Assembly: GCA_016800925.1 (NCBI GenBank)
Contig: JABCPU010000015.1
Coordinates: 124,001-188,000 of the forward strand
Direction of reading: 5' to 3'
Length of the DNA: 64,000 nucleotides
From: Suillus spraguei
Lineage: Eukaryota; Basidiomycota; Agaricomycetes; Boletales; Suillaceae
Of the stretch, positions 23,223-35,700 are shown piece after piece. Under the pieces are notes generated by a model that saw nothing but the letters and a program-made list of their open reading frames with translations, made no database searches and had not been told where the DNA came from. The stretch's first letter is position 1, and every line of letters starts with the position of its first letter. A program made the position numbers and the translations under genes.

Positions 23223-23991
23223 TGTCATATACCATACTTCTAATCCCAGATCCGACTACATCCGATCAGATCCGATCGATTCCATTTCCATCCGGTCCAC
23301 AGATCCTGTCTGGACCACCCATTTGAAGGTGCTCACTTCTCGCACCTTAACTCCCTTGTGTATATCTGCGTCTATCTTCTTTCGTCATTCCTCCTGTTTC
23401 CGGTATTCCGGCTGTGTATATTTCCATCCTGCATCACTGATCCGTTACCTGTGTTCATTTCCGATTCATGCTTACTGATCCACTGTGCATTAACTAATAG
23501 ACTTCCGTTACACTTCGTACATAGCCCTCAGTCCCGGACTTGTTGATTATCCGTCTTAGATACTTACAGTATATAAACCACTTGTAGATCTCCATAGAAC
23601 CTTAGTTCGAATATCATCTTAGATTCTGCTCATTCTGCTTCCTCCGGACTTAAGCCACTTTCCGCTCTAAGTCATCTTCTGAGACTTGGGATTGATTCCT
23701 ATAGTCTATATCTCCGACTCTATCTTCAGATAGTCTATCTCTGTTAGTTTCTAGTTAGGAACTCATTCCGAAGCTAGTCTTAATCTTCGTTCTATTCTTA
23801 CGTTCCGGATAACCTTCAGACGTATCATATCCGATACCTTCGGACGTCTGGATCCGTCACGCAACTCTTTCTGGATCTTTGGACGTATAACTTCTCCCTG
23901 AAATAAGGGGCATTACTCGGGAAAGGGGCACAGTGCATGAACTGAGGCCAAAGCCCTTCGGATCTCTCTACCTTTGAGTACGGTCTTAACA
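23223..23991. mobile_element. LTR of family A (copy 1, 769 bp)
   Basis: Starts TGTCATATACC and ends CTTAACA (TG...CA borders) and matches 34763-35531 over its full 769-bp length. It interrupts the RecQ-like fragment. The 5 bp before it (CCGGG) are not repeated after it (GTGTG), so one side has been lost or rearranged. No internal region with a recognisable primer-binding site follows. Confidence 0.8.
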
Positions 23992-24121
23992 GTGTGCAGT
24001 ATTCTTTTCTTTGTTTTTATGATCAAGTAACGAGGGTGGTATTAGCGAATGTTGGTGGCGGTAGGGTAATGAATGATGCCATTGGGGTTTCCACTGGCGG
24101 GTATATGTGCTTGGGTCTTTG

Positions 24122-24596
24122 TGTTACGAACTGGGGTGGCGTCACCAGCGACAGTGAAAAGACACAGACGGTCTGCTGGGAGTTCTTACAATGTTCAAAA
24201 GAGAACAAGGTGAAAGTACAAGGAACGCGTTCTTTGTACGATCAAGGGTTCAGCCTCAATGACAAGTCAAAGAGGTATCCGCGAGAATAGAGACTAAGGC
24301 TAAGGAGTGCTTAGACTTAGAGACGATTCAAGACGACTTAGGTTGGAGACCTAAGCGAAGGAGATTCCAGGTAAAACCCAGTAAGATTAAAGTAGCGAAT
24401 CTACTACAAGTACACTGTGCTTAAATAGGCCAATATGTGCGCTCAGACCAAGAGGGGTGTGAGAATGTAAATGCGTATCCAAAGAAGGAAGGCAACTATA
24501 GTACAGATGCGTTGAGCATATGAGTCGGAATCATGTTACGTAATGTACAAGGTAAATGAAGTAAGAAAATGAATAGGGGCACGTACGATTGTAACA
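24122..24596 (-). repeat. 3' LTR of the gypsy element
   Basis: 475 bp, paired with 31240-31710. The adjoining 24597-24611 reads as a polypurine tract on the minus strand, which fixes this end as the 3' LTR. Confidence 0.9.
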
Positions 24597-24628
24597 TTAC
24601 CCCCTTTTTACACGTAAAGTCACCGACT

Positions 24629-26158
24629 TTACTCACTTTGATTCGCATAGTAGATGGGATCATCACTGAATTCGTAATCTTCATCAGCAAACGACCCACT
24701 CATCATATACTTGGCTTCCTCAAGGCCAGCTCGGCGTTTAGAGTCCTTCCGTTTTTCCGTCCGAATTCGTTCATCGTCAAGCTGTTTCTCCCACATGCGA
24801 AGCGCATCATAGAATCCTTCATCCTTCCAAGTTAACTCGAAGGGGGGAGGCCCGACTCGGTTAGGACAGTAAAGAGATAAATGAGTGGGCGACCAATATC
24901 TGCAAACCCTGCACTGATATTCCGCGCAATTCTTCTGACGATGTCCAAGCAATCCGCAGACACGACACTTCATGTTCTCGTCAGGGTTAGAATGGGCTTT
25001 ACGAAGAGGGGATGGAGAAATAATGGGCGTGGGGCTAGTGGATCTGGCGCGCTTCTTTCCCTTATTCTTCTTCATACGTTTTAAGGCAAGGGTGTTAGCC
25101 CACTTAAGTTGCGCCTGTTGAGCGGGGGACAACGTATATGCTGACATAGGGAGGTCTGGGGTAACTGCTCGTTCAGCAGCCGCAAGAAGTTCGCTGGAGG
25201 AGGACGAGGAAGTTGCGCCAAAATCTTTTACTAGGACCGGCGAGATAGGATCCATAGGACCGAATGATGACGGGATGGACATAGGGGGATGGATATGAAG
25301 GTCGCGAAGTCGAGGACCAAGTGTTACCAACTCAGTGGCAGGGATACCTAGTAGTTTAGCGGCCTCACACTGTTCCTCTGTGCAGGGTTCATATAACCAA
25401 TCTGGGCAATCAAGAGAAGTCGTAATGGGGGTGATGACATTGATTGTTCGATAGGGGATGGTGTTCGAGGAGATGCGAGGTTCGACTGCGTTTGTTGAAG
25501 ATCAGTGATGGCTTCTTCTACTAGATTTCTAGCCGCTCTAGTTTCAGCGACTGATTGCTGGATGTTTCAACAACCTTGTTGGTGAGTTGTCCGATCTCTT
25601 GGACAGCAGTATATAAGCCAGTAAAGGCATCAAGACTAGAATAAATACGCGAAGATGAGGGTGCTGGAATAGGAAGTGGCGTATCTTCCTGTGGAGAGGG
25701 AGGTCGAGCAACGCCTGCTCGACGTTCGGCAATGATATGAATAGCTTCTTCAACATCATTTTTAAAGGAATTGGGAAACAGCAGCATAGCGTAAGCACGA
25801 ATGCGTTTTTGAAGATGTAAGAAGCGGTGCCGGTATGTGGCTTCTGTAATATCCTTGGCGGTGACTTCGATAAGTGCTGCGGTGCGGATGATGTTAATGA
25901 GGAGTAAGGCAGGGAAAGCGCCTCGTTCAGTAAGAATTCTTTCGATTTCAAGGGCATGTCCCTCGCAGAGGATGGCGGCTTCGATGTAAGAAGTGTTATC
26001 AATTTCGGTGGTGAGATTTCCGTATTGTTCGGTTTCAGAGTCGGAGTCATTGTTGGCGACAGTGACGGGAGTGATGTATGCGGTGGGGAAAGACATTTCA
26101 ATGGTAGTTGATCAAGTGCTAGTGCGAGTTGATTGACTGAAGGGTAATCAGAGGGCAT
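24629..26158 (-). pseudogene. Extra gypsy ORF after pol, gag-like with zinc knuckles
   Basis: Between the integrase end and the 3' LTR the minus strand encodes a further protein in shifted frames. Its first part (26096-25521) starts MSFPTAYITPVTVANNDSDSE and is mostly helical. The middle, read in other frames, gives SVAETRAARNLVEEAITDLQ and then TTSLDCPDWLYEPCTEEQCEAAKLLG. The last part (25330-24629) has a basic linker KRMKKNKGKKRARS and two tandem CCHC knuckles, CRVCGLLGHRQKNC and CRVCRYWSPTHLSLYC. With frameshifts bridged it would be about 490 residues. A gag-like role (nucleic acid binding) is inferred; it has no gag start similarity that I can see. Confidence 0.65.
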
Positions 26159-26222
26159 ATTGCTTCTTATAAGCGTTCAGGATTCGAGCGGAGTTCTTCA
26201 ATTCTTTTCTGGGAGCCATTCG

Positions 26223-29200
26223 TTATCTCCCGATGAGTATCCTTTCCAGAAACAAGATAGCGTCGGCGATTGCCGGTTCCTTTATGAGAAAGGATTGCTT
26301 CCACTTCATATTCTTCTTCTTCTTCGATGATGTCTGGTGGTGGTTCAGGGAAGTTTGGCCGTGTACGTCCATTTCGCTATAGGACGATAAGACAGAAGCG
26401 TGAAACGTGGGGTGGATCTTCCATTGCGGAGGGAGTTTAGCGTGAACATGATAGGAGATAAGACATCGATGATCGGGAAAGGTCCGTATCACTTCGGTGC
26501 CAATTTCCTTGATGGGAGTTTGAGTCTAAGATTAGCGGCCGATAGCCAAACCTTATCTCCTATCTTCCATGGGGTGTACTTATCTCCACGGGATCGTTCG
26601 GCCATTGTCTGCATTGCAATGTTATGACAGGCGATTGCTTCTTCTCTTATCTTCTGCAGAGATCGTACTCGGTCTTCTGCTGCAGGAACTGATGAATCGG
26701 GGATAAGATGAGGGATGGCACGTGGTTCATATCCCATCATCAGATAAAAGGGTGATGCATTCCTTGCATCGTGCTTTCGGTGGTTGTGGACGAATTCGGC
26801 GATTGGATAGGTGTTCTACCCAATCTTCGGGGTTGTTACGGCAGTAGATGCGGAGGTATGTTTCAAGTTCTTGATTAGCCTTTCTGTTTGACCATCAGTC
26901 TGTGGGTGATAAGCCGTGATGGAGCAATGACGTATTCGAGAAGTCGGGCAAGTTCCTTTGAGAAGCGAGATAGGAATTGCGGTCCTCGATCCGAGATGAC
27001 TTTGTCATGGAGTCCAAATCGTCGGTAAACGTGTTTTAAAAATAGCTTAGCCACCCTTCTGAAGTAATGGTTTTAAACAAGGGATAATAATCACCCCCTT
27101 CGTAAGGCCATGGTCTACCACGACCATGATACTGTCAAAGCCTCCAGAAACGGGGAGGTCAGTAATAAGATCGACAGAGACCTGGGAGAACGGGCGAACA
27201 GCCGAAGAGGAATAGGCGTGAGCGGGGGCGAACGGGATGAGTATCGCTTTCATTTGCTGACAAAGGGCGCAACCCTCAACGTATTTCCGAATATAAGAGC
27301 CCATTGCAGGCCACCAGGCTTCCGTTTTACGAGTTCTTCAGTTTTGAATCTACCGGGGTGTCCCGCGGTAGGATGATCATGATACCGTTTTAGGATATGG
27401 AGCGATGCGCCGGTGGAATATAAGCGCGATTCTTAAAATAGAGGACGTTCTCCTCAATCTTCCAGTCAGAAAGTGCCGATTTCATAGGGGGAAGGCACAC
27501 GCCATCAAGGGCGTCAGACGCCGTTTTGAAAACAGGGTCGTCGAGAGGGTCAGAGGAGACAGACATCCTTCAAGTCGGTGTCAATAAGACGAACGAATAG
27601 AGCGTCAGGGAGGAGGGTCTGGTCCTCGTTATCGTCTTTGCCAGAGTCATAATCAGGCCGGCGGGATAGTGCATCAGGTACTGCTAATTTAGTACCTGCA
27701 ACGTGATGCAGTTCGATGTCATAAATAGACAAAATCAATTGCCAACGTGCTTGGCGACGGGTGAGCTTCTGTGCACTTCTAAAGTACAGAAGGTTCTTAT
27801 GGTCGGTGAATACCAGGACGGGTGTGGGTTTCCTTCGAGATAATGACGCCATTCGTTCAATGCCCGGATCACGGCAAGGAGTTCCCGATCAAAGATCTGG
27901 TAATTGCGTTCTGCAGGGTTCAAAGACTGTGAGAGATATGCACATGGGTGATAACACCATTCTCATCAGTCTGCAGGAGAACTCCGCCAGTTGCTACGAG
28001 CGAAGCGTCGGTAGCAATGGCAAATTGTCGGGAAGGATCAGGGTTACGGAGTACCGGTTGGGATGTGAAGCGCGTTTCAGTTCTTCGAAGGTGTCCATAC
28101 ATTCGGTTGACCATTCAAAGGCCTTATCTTTCTTTGTTAAATCGATAAGGGGTCGGCGATGTCAGAATAGTGGGAAATGAACGTGCGGTAGAAGTTGCAA
28201 AAGCCGAGGAATGACCGAACATCTTTTACAGATTTCGGGTTGGCCATTCGGAGATTCCCTTGGTCTTGGCGGTATCCATAGCAACTTGTCCGGGGCGAAT
28301 TATCATTCCGAGGTATTCCACTTCTTCTGCATCAAAGGTGCATTTCTCCGGTTTCAAGAACAGTGTTCTTTTCGTATTTCATCAAAACTCGTCTGTTCGT
28401 TCACGGTGTTCTGCCATTGTCGTAGAGAAAATCAGGATATCGTCCATATAGATAACCATCCATCCTTCATTGATTTCTTGTTGAAAGGTGCGATTCATGT
28501 ATGCTTGAAAGTTGCTGGGGAATTGCAAAGGCCAAAGAACATGACGTTTGGTTCGAAGAGGCCAAATTCCGTGGTAAAAGCAGCTTTCCACCTGTCGTCA
28601 GGATGGATGCGAATGTTGTTATAACCGGACCGAATATCCATTTTCGTAAAGAACTGTGCATTATGAAGACGTGCGACAAGGGAAATAGGGAGTGGGAGCG
28701 GATATGCGTTCTTGACTGTCCAATCATTGATGTAGCGATAATCTTGACAGGGGCGCAGTTCTCCACTCTTCTTTCCCACAAAGAAGAAGCCACTGGCTTG
28801 AGGTGACTTCGATTCTGAGATAAACCTTTCGCAACGTTTTCATCGATAAACGTTTTGACAGCAGCGCGTTCTTTTTCTGATAGCGGGTAAACCTTAGACG
28901 TGCGAGGGATAAAACCGGGTTTGGTGTCGATCCGATGATCGATACCAGGGCGTTCGGGGGGTAGTTTGTTCAATCCGTCTTTAGCAAAGACGTCTGCGAA
29001 GTCGTGCAAATAATCCGGGACCAATTCTTCGAAGGATTTCTTTTTCTTTTCCTTCTCATCCGTGGCGAATTCCTGAGCTTTGTTACTATATTTCGGAGGG
29101 AGAGGGAATTGTGGAGTAGTTGGAGGATTGTTCGAGTTGAGAAGTTCCATCACGTGTCAAGGGTGTATCCATGGATACTTCTTCTATGATCCTCATGCTA

Positions 29201-29918
29201 ACTCCATCGGTATCGTATTCCACAAGAAATTCTCCATCTCCTAGTTCATAAGAGGAAATTTCGCGTACTTCTGGCGCATGCCAGACATCGTTCATGGTAT
29301 CGAATTGGTCATCATCCTCGGTTGGGATCAACGAGGGCACGGGTTCTTCTTTATCGGGATTTCTTCTATTGAAGCTGAAAGGGTTTTCGGGGGAACGAAG
29401 AACTTGGATAGTTTCGGTACATTGGTGCTTCGCCTGGGAGTTCTTCTTCCGTTTTCCTCTTTCCTGTTCTGTTCTTCTATTGGCCGTTGCTCAATAGGTT
29501 CTTGTCCGACCCGATGCTCGGGTTCGGATTCATTCTTGCGCTTTTCGCGCGGGGAATCGGTGATACTGCTCGGCAGTTGACACGTGGAGTGGGTCTGTAG
29601 TACGTGGCATTCGTACTTCTGGTTCTGGTTCTTCAGGAACATCAATAGGAGAAGCGATGAATGGTTTCGGAAGACGGGAATGTTGCCATCTGGTATGGTG
29701 ATTGAAAAGTCGGGCAACCCATTCTTCTTCGTCTTCTCCATATCGATTTCGATTTCATCAGATTTCTCTGTCCGTGAAAGGACAAGTGTTTCAGCAGCCC
29801 AATCTATAATTGGGTTCATTGCTCGTAACCATGGGATTCCAAGAAGGATTTGATCTCTTCTTCCTAATTTGGTGATATTGAATTTTCCATACATGGTTCG
29901 GTCGTCGATTTTGACCAC
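26223..29918 (-). pseudogene. gypsy pol: protease C-part, RT, RNase H, integrase (frameshifted)
   Basis: On the minus strand: the protease flap region MVKIDDRTMYGKFNITKLG with ILLGIPWLRAMNP (29918 on); RT leader HRIDTKPGFIPRTSKVYPLSEKE; RT core [46 protein letters not shown] and the catalytic VIYMDDILIFS; RNase H pieces [35 protein letters not shown] and HHVAGTKLAVPDALSRRPDY; integrase zinc-finger part YIRKYVEGCALCQQMK and core VSVDLITDLPVSGGFDSIMVVVDH; and a late segment DKVWLSAANLRLKLPSRKL then PPQWKIHPTFHASVL. The last bases may encode a chromodomain-like tail. Frames change at least five times, so no complete polyprotein is made. Confidence 0.9.
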
Positions 29919-31041
29919 TAGGAGCAGTAGTGCGTGATTGGTCCTCCTTTTATGAGGGTTCCATCTGCCGTTGTAACTCGAAATGGTTCTTTGAGTTTTC
30001 GTCGTGTGATTTGATGGAGTTTCACAAACTCTTCTGAGATGAATGTTCCTGCTGCTCCTGAATCAATAACAGCGGTGGTGTCGACGGATTTCAAGCGAGT
30101 ACGCGAGTGGAGGGTGATGGGACACGAAGTTCTTTTCTTTCACCTACAGCGCGTACAAGTCTTAGTAATACATTGGGAGAAACATACGTCGATCTTTGTT
30201 TCTCCAATCAAAAATCCTGCAACAATCCGTCTCACGGTTTCTTCATCTTCTTCTTCCCTTTGACTTCGGTTTGTCGGAGCGGGGTCTTCTTCTTTCTGTC
30301 AGGACAGTTATGGATGCGGTGTCCTGTCTTTCTGCATCCGAAGCATTGCCTTTCTTCATGCATTCGGATCTCTCCATGTCGGAGATTCGATCTACGACCA
30401 TTGCGTTGGAATCACGGTTCGGAATATACCGTGCATTCCCATAGTTCTTCTTCTTCTGTTGTGGAGTATGACGTGTCCTCATGGCTTAAGCCGATGATGG
30501 GCGTTGTCAATAGCAACGCATTGCAGCACAACATCTCTGAATATTTCGGAGACATCTCCGTATTGAAAAGCTTTGTAAGGATACCCCAATTAAGGCCGTC
30601 TTGGAAGAACTGGATCTTCGTCGCGTTGTCAGTGATCTGAGCCTTGGCTGCAAGTGCCTCAAAGTCAGCGACGTAGGTGTGGAGATCTCCAGTTCCTTGT
30701 TTGAGATCTCTGAGTCTTGTGAGCGCGGTTCCTTTGGTATCCACTGGTTCGAATGCTTCTTTGAAGCTCTTCATAAAATCCGCCATCGTCCCATAACCAA
30801 CTTTTTGTCCCGAAGTGTCGGTAGATTGGGCGTGTTCAAGGAATTGTTCCTTCCAAGATTTGGCATTCTTTTCGGTCATAAAGGATGTTATGTAGATGAT
30901 CTTCTGCTTGTCGGTGGTGTAAAGCTTTTCATTGATGTCAAAGTGCAAGTTGCACGACTGGATAAACTCGCGAGAGTTATCACGATCTCCATCAAAACCA
31001 GTCGGTTGACCGATCTTGTATTCGAATTCTTTGGTCGACAT
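29919..31041 (-). pseudogene. gypsy gag with zinc knuckle and protease active site (frameshifted)
   Basis: Starts at 31041 with MSTKEFEYKIGQPTGFDGD and shows a retrotransposon-gag core (FIQSCNLHFDINEK, SFMTEKNAKSWKEQF, LTRLRDLKQGTGDLHTYVADFE). The CCHC knuckle CFGCRKTGHRIHNC near 30310-30350 lies in another frame. The protease active site DSGAAGTF is near 30035-30080. Broken by at least one frameshift. Confidence 0.88.
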
Positions 31042-31239
31042 GGTTGATGATTCTTCTGATGAGTTATACTTTCTCGGTGCCTACACGCGCTGTCTTGCTG
31101 TCCGTCAGGGCTTTCTTCTGTCAGAGGGCTTCTCTTGACAATCTGCTCAGCGTACGCGTACGCTAGTCTGCTGATCTAAGCGATCAGGGTTCAGGGTCGA
31201 AGACTGGATAGTCGACGATCAAAATGGACTTTAATCTTT

Positions 31240-31710
31240 TGTTACGAACTGGGGTGGCGTCACCAGCGACAGTGAAAAGACACAGACGGTCTGCTGGGAG
31301 TTCTTACAATGTTCAAAAGAGAACAAGGTGAAAGTACAAGGAACGCGTTCCGAGTACGATCAAGGGTTCAGCCTCAAGACAAGTCTAAGAGGTATCCGCG
31401 AGAATAGAGACTAAGGCTAAGGAGTGCTTAGACTTAGAGACGATTCAAGACGACTTAGGTTGGAGACCTAAGCGAAGGAGATTCCAGGTAAAACCCAGTA
31501 AGATTAAAGTAGGAATCTACTACAAGTACACTGTGCTTAAATAGGCCAATATGTGCGCACAGACCAAGAGAGCGTGAGAATGTAAGTGCGTATCCAAAGA
31601 AGGAAGGCAACTATAGTACAGATGCGTTGAGCATATGAGTCAGATCATGTTACGTAATATACAAGGTAAATGAAGTAAGAAAATGAATAGGGGCACGTAC
31701 GATTGTAACA
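31240..31710 (-). repeat. 5' LTR of the gypsy element
   Basis: 471 bp, same borders as the 3' LTR, directly upstream (on the minus strand) of gag. Confidence 0.9.
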
Positions 31711-31859
31711 CTTGATCTGACTCTGGAGCTTCTTCTCTGAATGGAAACCATGTGATCTGCGTTCGTACTGCCGTAGCGCTATGAAGCATGGATGGCTGCA
31801 GTAGAGCCCCTTCAGTGACAAACTCCGTACTATACGGGTCACCTGACCCACATAATATC

Positions 31860-33360
31860 CTGTCCAAGATGGGCCAGTGGACCATGGGCTGAGGTTATGT
31901 ATATCCTCGATGTTGACGATGGGCCGGGGAGAATATTATTTCGATGGAGATGGGTGGGCTGGGAGAATTGATTTTTGGGAGAGACAGGTGGGCCAAGGGA
32001 AACATGATTTCTGATGTTGACGGATGGGCCAGTGGGATATCATCACCGACAGAGATGGGTGGGCCCATCTGGGTAGTATGTAGAGTAGGATATTATAGAC
32101 AGCTGGGCTGAAGAGAGATGCAAGGCAAATATTATTGCATAGATGGGTGGGCCGAGGTAAGAGAATATTACATATACAGGTGGGCCACGTGGGGTGTATC
32201 ACATGGATGGGTGGGCCAAGGGTGCAGTAAAATATTTATTGGATAGATGGGTGGGCTGATGTAATGAACATATTGGCACTGGGCTTAAAACCCCATATTT
32301 TGACACTCGTCTCATGTCTACAGGAGTTACCACTTGTCCATGGCTGTCTTACCCCTTTAGCAGTACCGGCAGCATCCCACGCTTACCGCACACCGTACTG
32401 ACTGCTGCACCTCATTCCATGAACCGATGTCCTTCCATGTCCTTGCCGCGTCCGCATAGCTCCATTTGGTGCGTAGTTTGTTTTCTGCTCGTTATCACTG
32501 ATTCCACAGCAAGCCTTATTACATGTTGCCTCGTGCTGCAGTGCCTCGTGCTATGTTTACTTACGGCAGTTACTACACTCCAGCGCTACTGATCTCACCT
32601 AGAGTATTCCGAGTACATACAATTTAGGATATAAGCACCGTGTACCCCACATGATACAAGTACCTGATTTTACACCATTGCACGTACTATAGGTCAGGAT
32701 TACTGTCTAGCTCTGGATCTACCCAGTAGTGGACATAGTCTTTAAAGTTTCCTTATCGCTCGTTAATACATCACGCTCGTTCTCTGTTACTGCTGGCATA
32801 CCGCTGAACTATCGACTGTTACTTTGACTGAACTTCTCACGCACCACTACTTTACCGCTGAAAGTACCGCAGACTTCTTTACTGCTTCCTTGCACCACTC
32901 GCAACCTTACCACTACCGCTGAGATCACCACTACACATGCCGCTAGTTCAGGCAGTATCATCGCTGACCACGGCAACTTACTGCTGACCACGACACTTGT
33001 TTTGCACATAAGGTAGGCTTGAACTTGACCATACCAATAGGCATCCTCCTTTAGGGTCGAACACTCTTGTTCTTACAAGTGAAGCAGACTAGACAGAGCG
33101 CAAGACTAACATACTAGTTTAGGCAGTGGTTTATCTACAGCCCAAGCTAGGTTGTATCTTTACACCGAGGTAAGAGAATATTACATATATGGGTGGGCCG
33201 ATGTGGGGTGTATTACATGGATGGGTGGGCCAAGGGTGCAGTAAAATATTTATTGCATAGACAGGTGGGCCGACGTGGGGGAATTTTACATAGACAGGTG
33301 GGCTGATGTGGAGGCATATTGCATATATGGGTGGGCCTAGATATGTATCATAAAGATGTA
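31860..33360 (+). repeat. GATGGGTGGGCC satellite array, split by about 0.9 kb of other sequence
   Basis: About 37-40-bp degenerate units sharing GATGGGTGGGCC fill 31860-32285 and 33165-33345. The second block partly repeats the first (GTAAGAGAATATTACATAT followed by the same order of units). The 32290-33160 stretch between them is C-rich, shows no gene and may be an insertion. The array reappears reversed at 42430-42850. Confidence 0.75.
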
Positions 33361-33479
33361 CAGCTGATGTAGCCACCAGAGAATCAAACACATAGGATAC
33401 ATGCACCCTATGAGTGCATATACCTACCATGGACCACCAAAATCTAAACCCTGAAGCATGAAAACCTGAATGCACCATG

Positions 33480-35700
33480 TCTGACATTCACTGATAATTG
33501 GGGTGCCAGGTGCCAAGTCCCGAAACCTGGAACTCGAAACTGGAGATTCAAACAAGATATTTCCTGAATTCCGGATATCCAGACACCCGAAACACAACAC
33601 ACAAGGTGAAAGATTTAAAGTCCATGTGTCGAGTCATCAGGTGCTGAGTGCAGGTGCAGAGTACCAAAACTAGAAACTTGAGATTCAAGACAAAACAGAC
33701 ATCTACCAAAAATGTGTGGATCAAAGTTTTGTTGTTGCCTGACATTTTTCTGAGTCCCAAGGACTGAACCCCGAAATTGTGGACTACCAGATTTCAGGAT
33801 TCGGGGTTCAGCACTCGAGATTCAAGATTTGAGATGAACAAGATATCTACCAAAAATGTGTGGATCAAAGTCATTTTATTGCCTAACCTTTTTTCGGTCT
33901 CAAGTGCAGAAGCCCGAATACCGAACCCGAACCCCTACATAGTACACTACTGGAGTTCGGAGTTTGGGGTTCAGCACTTAGAATGTGTGGATCAATAGGT
34001 GTCTATTGCCTCACATTGTTCTGAGTCCCGAGTTGCGAGTGCTGGGTGCTGGGGTTCAGGGTTCAGCACCAACAATATGTTGATCAATATCTTTCACATT
34101 ATGAGTACCAAGTCCTGAGTCCCGAGTGCCGGGTGCCAGAGTTCAGGGTTCAGCACATAAAATATGTGGATCAATATCTTTCACACTGTTATGAGTCCCG
34201 AATCCCGATCCCTGAGTGCTGGGTGCCGGAGTTCAGGGTTCGGCACTCAACATGTGTAAATCAATATCTTTGTATTGCCTCACATTGTTCTAAGTCCTGG
34301 GTGCCGGGGTTCGGGGTTCGGTGTTAAAATATGTGGATCGATATCTTTCACATTGTTATGAGTCCCAAGGCCTGAGTCCCAAGTGCCAGGTGCCGGAGTT
34401 TGGGGTTTGGCACATAAAATATGTGGATCAATATCTTTCACATTGTTATGAGTCCCAAATCCCGATCCCTGAGTGCTGGGTGCCGGAGTTCGGGGTTTGG
34501 CACTCAACATGTGTAAATCAATATCTTTGGATTGCCTCACATTGTTCTAACTCCTGGGTGCTGGGGTTTGGGGTTCAGTGTTAAAATATGTGGATCGATA
34601 TCTTTCACATTGTTATGAGTCCCAAGTCCTGATTCCCGACTGCCAGGTGCCGGAGTTTGGAATTCGGTGTTAAAATATGTGCATCGATATCTTTCACATT
34701 GTTATGAGTCCCAATGCCTGGGTGCTGGGTGCCGGAGTTCGGGGTTTGGCACTCAACACATGTGTCATATACCATACTTCTAATCTCAGATCCGACCATA
34801 TCCGATCAGATCCGATCAATTTCATATCCGTCCGGTCCACAGATCCTGCCCAGACCACCCATCCGAATGTGCTCACTTCTCGCACCTTAACTCCCTTGTG
34901 TATATCTGCGTCTATCTTCTTTCGTCATTCCTCCTGTTTCCGGTATTCCGGCTGTTTATATTTCCGTCCTGTGTTACTGATCCGTTTCCTGTGTTCATTT
35001 CCGATTCATGCTTACTGATCCGCTGTGCATTAACTAATAGACTCCCGTTACACTTCGTACATAGCCCTCGGTCCCGGACTTGCTGATTATCCGTCTTAGA
35101 TACTTACAGTATATAAACCACTTGTAGATCTCCGTAGAACCTTAGTTCGAATATCATCTTAGATTCTACTCATTCTGCCTCCTCCGGACTTAAGCCACTT
35201 TCCGCTTTAAGTCACCTTCTGAGACTTAGGATTGATTCCTATAGTCTATATCTCCGACTCTATCTTCGGATAGTCTATCTCCGTTAGTTTCTAGTTAGGA
35301 ACTCGTCCCAAAACTAGCCTTAATCTCTGTCCTCTCCTTACATTCCGAATAACCTTCGGACGTATCATATCCAACACCTTCGGACACCCGGATCCGTCAC
35401 GCAACTCCTTCCGGGTCTTCGGACGAATAACTCCTCCCTGAAATAAGGGGCATTACTCGAGAAAGGGGCACAGTGCACGAACTGAGGCCAAAGCCCTTCG
35501 GATCTCTCTACCCTTGAGTACAGTCTTAACAACATGTGAATCAATATCTCTGTATTGCCTCACATTGTTCTAAGTCCCAGGTACTGAGTCCTGGGTGCCA
35601 GGGGTTGGGGTTCGGCACTTAAAATATGTAGATCAATATTTTTCACATGGTGATGAGTCCTGAGTCCCGGGTGCCGGGGTTCGGGGTTTGGCACTTAAGA
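33480..35700 (+). repeat. Tandem array, about 80-90-bp units in a 257-bp higher order
   Basis: Units contain GAGTCCCGAGTGCCGGGTGCC, GGGTTCGGCAC and ATGTGGATCAATATCTTTCAC in varied forms. The ATATCTTT landmark recurs near 34087, 34177, 34265, 34341, 34431, 34523, 34599 and 34687, giving an approximately 257-bp three-unit period. A solo LTR at 34763-35531 interrupts it. Open frames inside are by-products of the repeat, not genes. Confidence 0.8.
34763..35531. mobile_element. Solo LTR of family A with 5-bp target duplication
   Basis: 769 bp, TGTCATAT...CTTAACA, matching 23223-23991. It is flanked on both sides by ACATG (34758-34762 and 35532-35536), and the surrounding array unit continues across it, so it is a solo LTR left by LTR-LTR recombination after insertion into the array. 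Confidence 0.9.

Larger units (their letters stand above)
24122..31710 (-). mobile_element. Ty3/gypsy LTR retrotransposon, minus strand, degenerate
   Basis: Full-length element of about 7.6 kb bounded by LTRs 31240-31710 (5') and 24122-24596 (3'), both with TGTTAC...GTAACA borders and about a dozen differences by eye. A polypurine tract (AAAAAGGGGGT on the minus strand) abuts the 3' LTR. Order on the minus strand is gag, zinc knuckle, protease, reverse transcriptase, RNase H, integrase, then an extra ORF. RT before integrase places it in Ty3/gypsy. Frames are broken by several single-base shifts. No 5-bp target duplication is seen (CTTTG against CTTGA). Which host gene, if any, it interrupts cannot be told. 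Confidence 0.92.

Noticed and set aside
23223..35531. The two family A LTRs as ends of a single 12-kb element
   Set aside because: The right copy has its own ACATG duplication on both sides, so it is a separate solo LTR; the left copy has different flanks (CCGGG).
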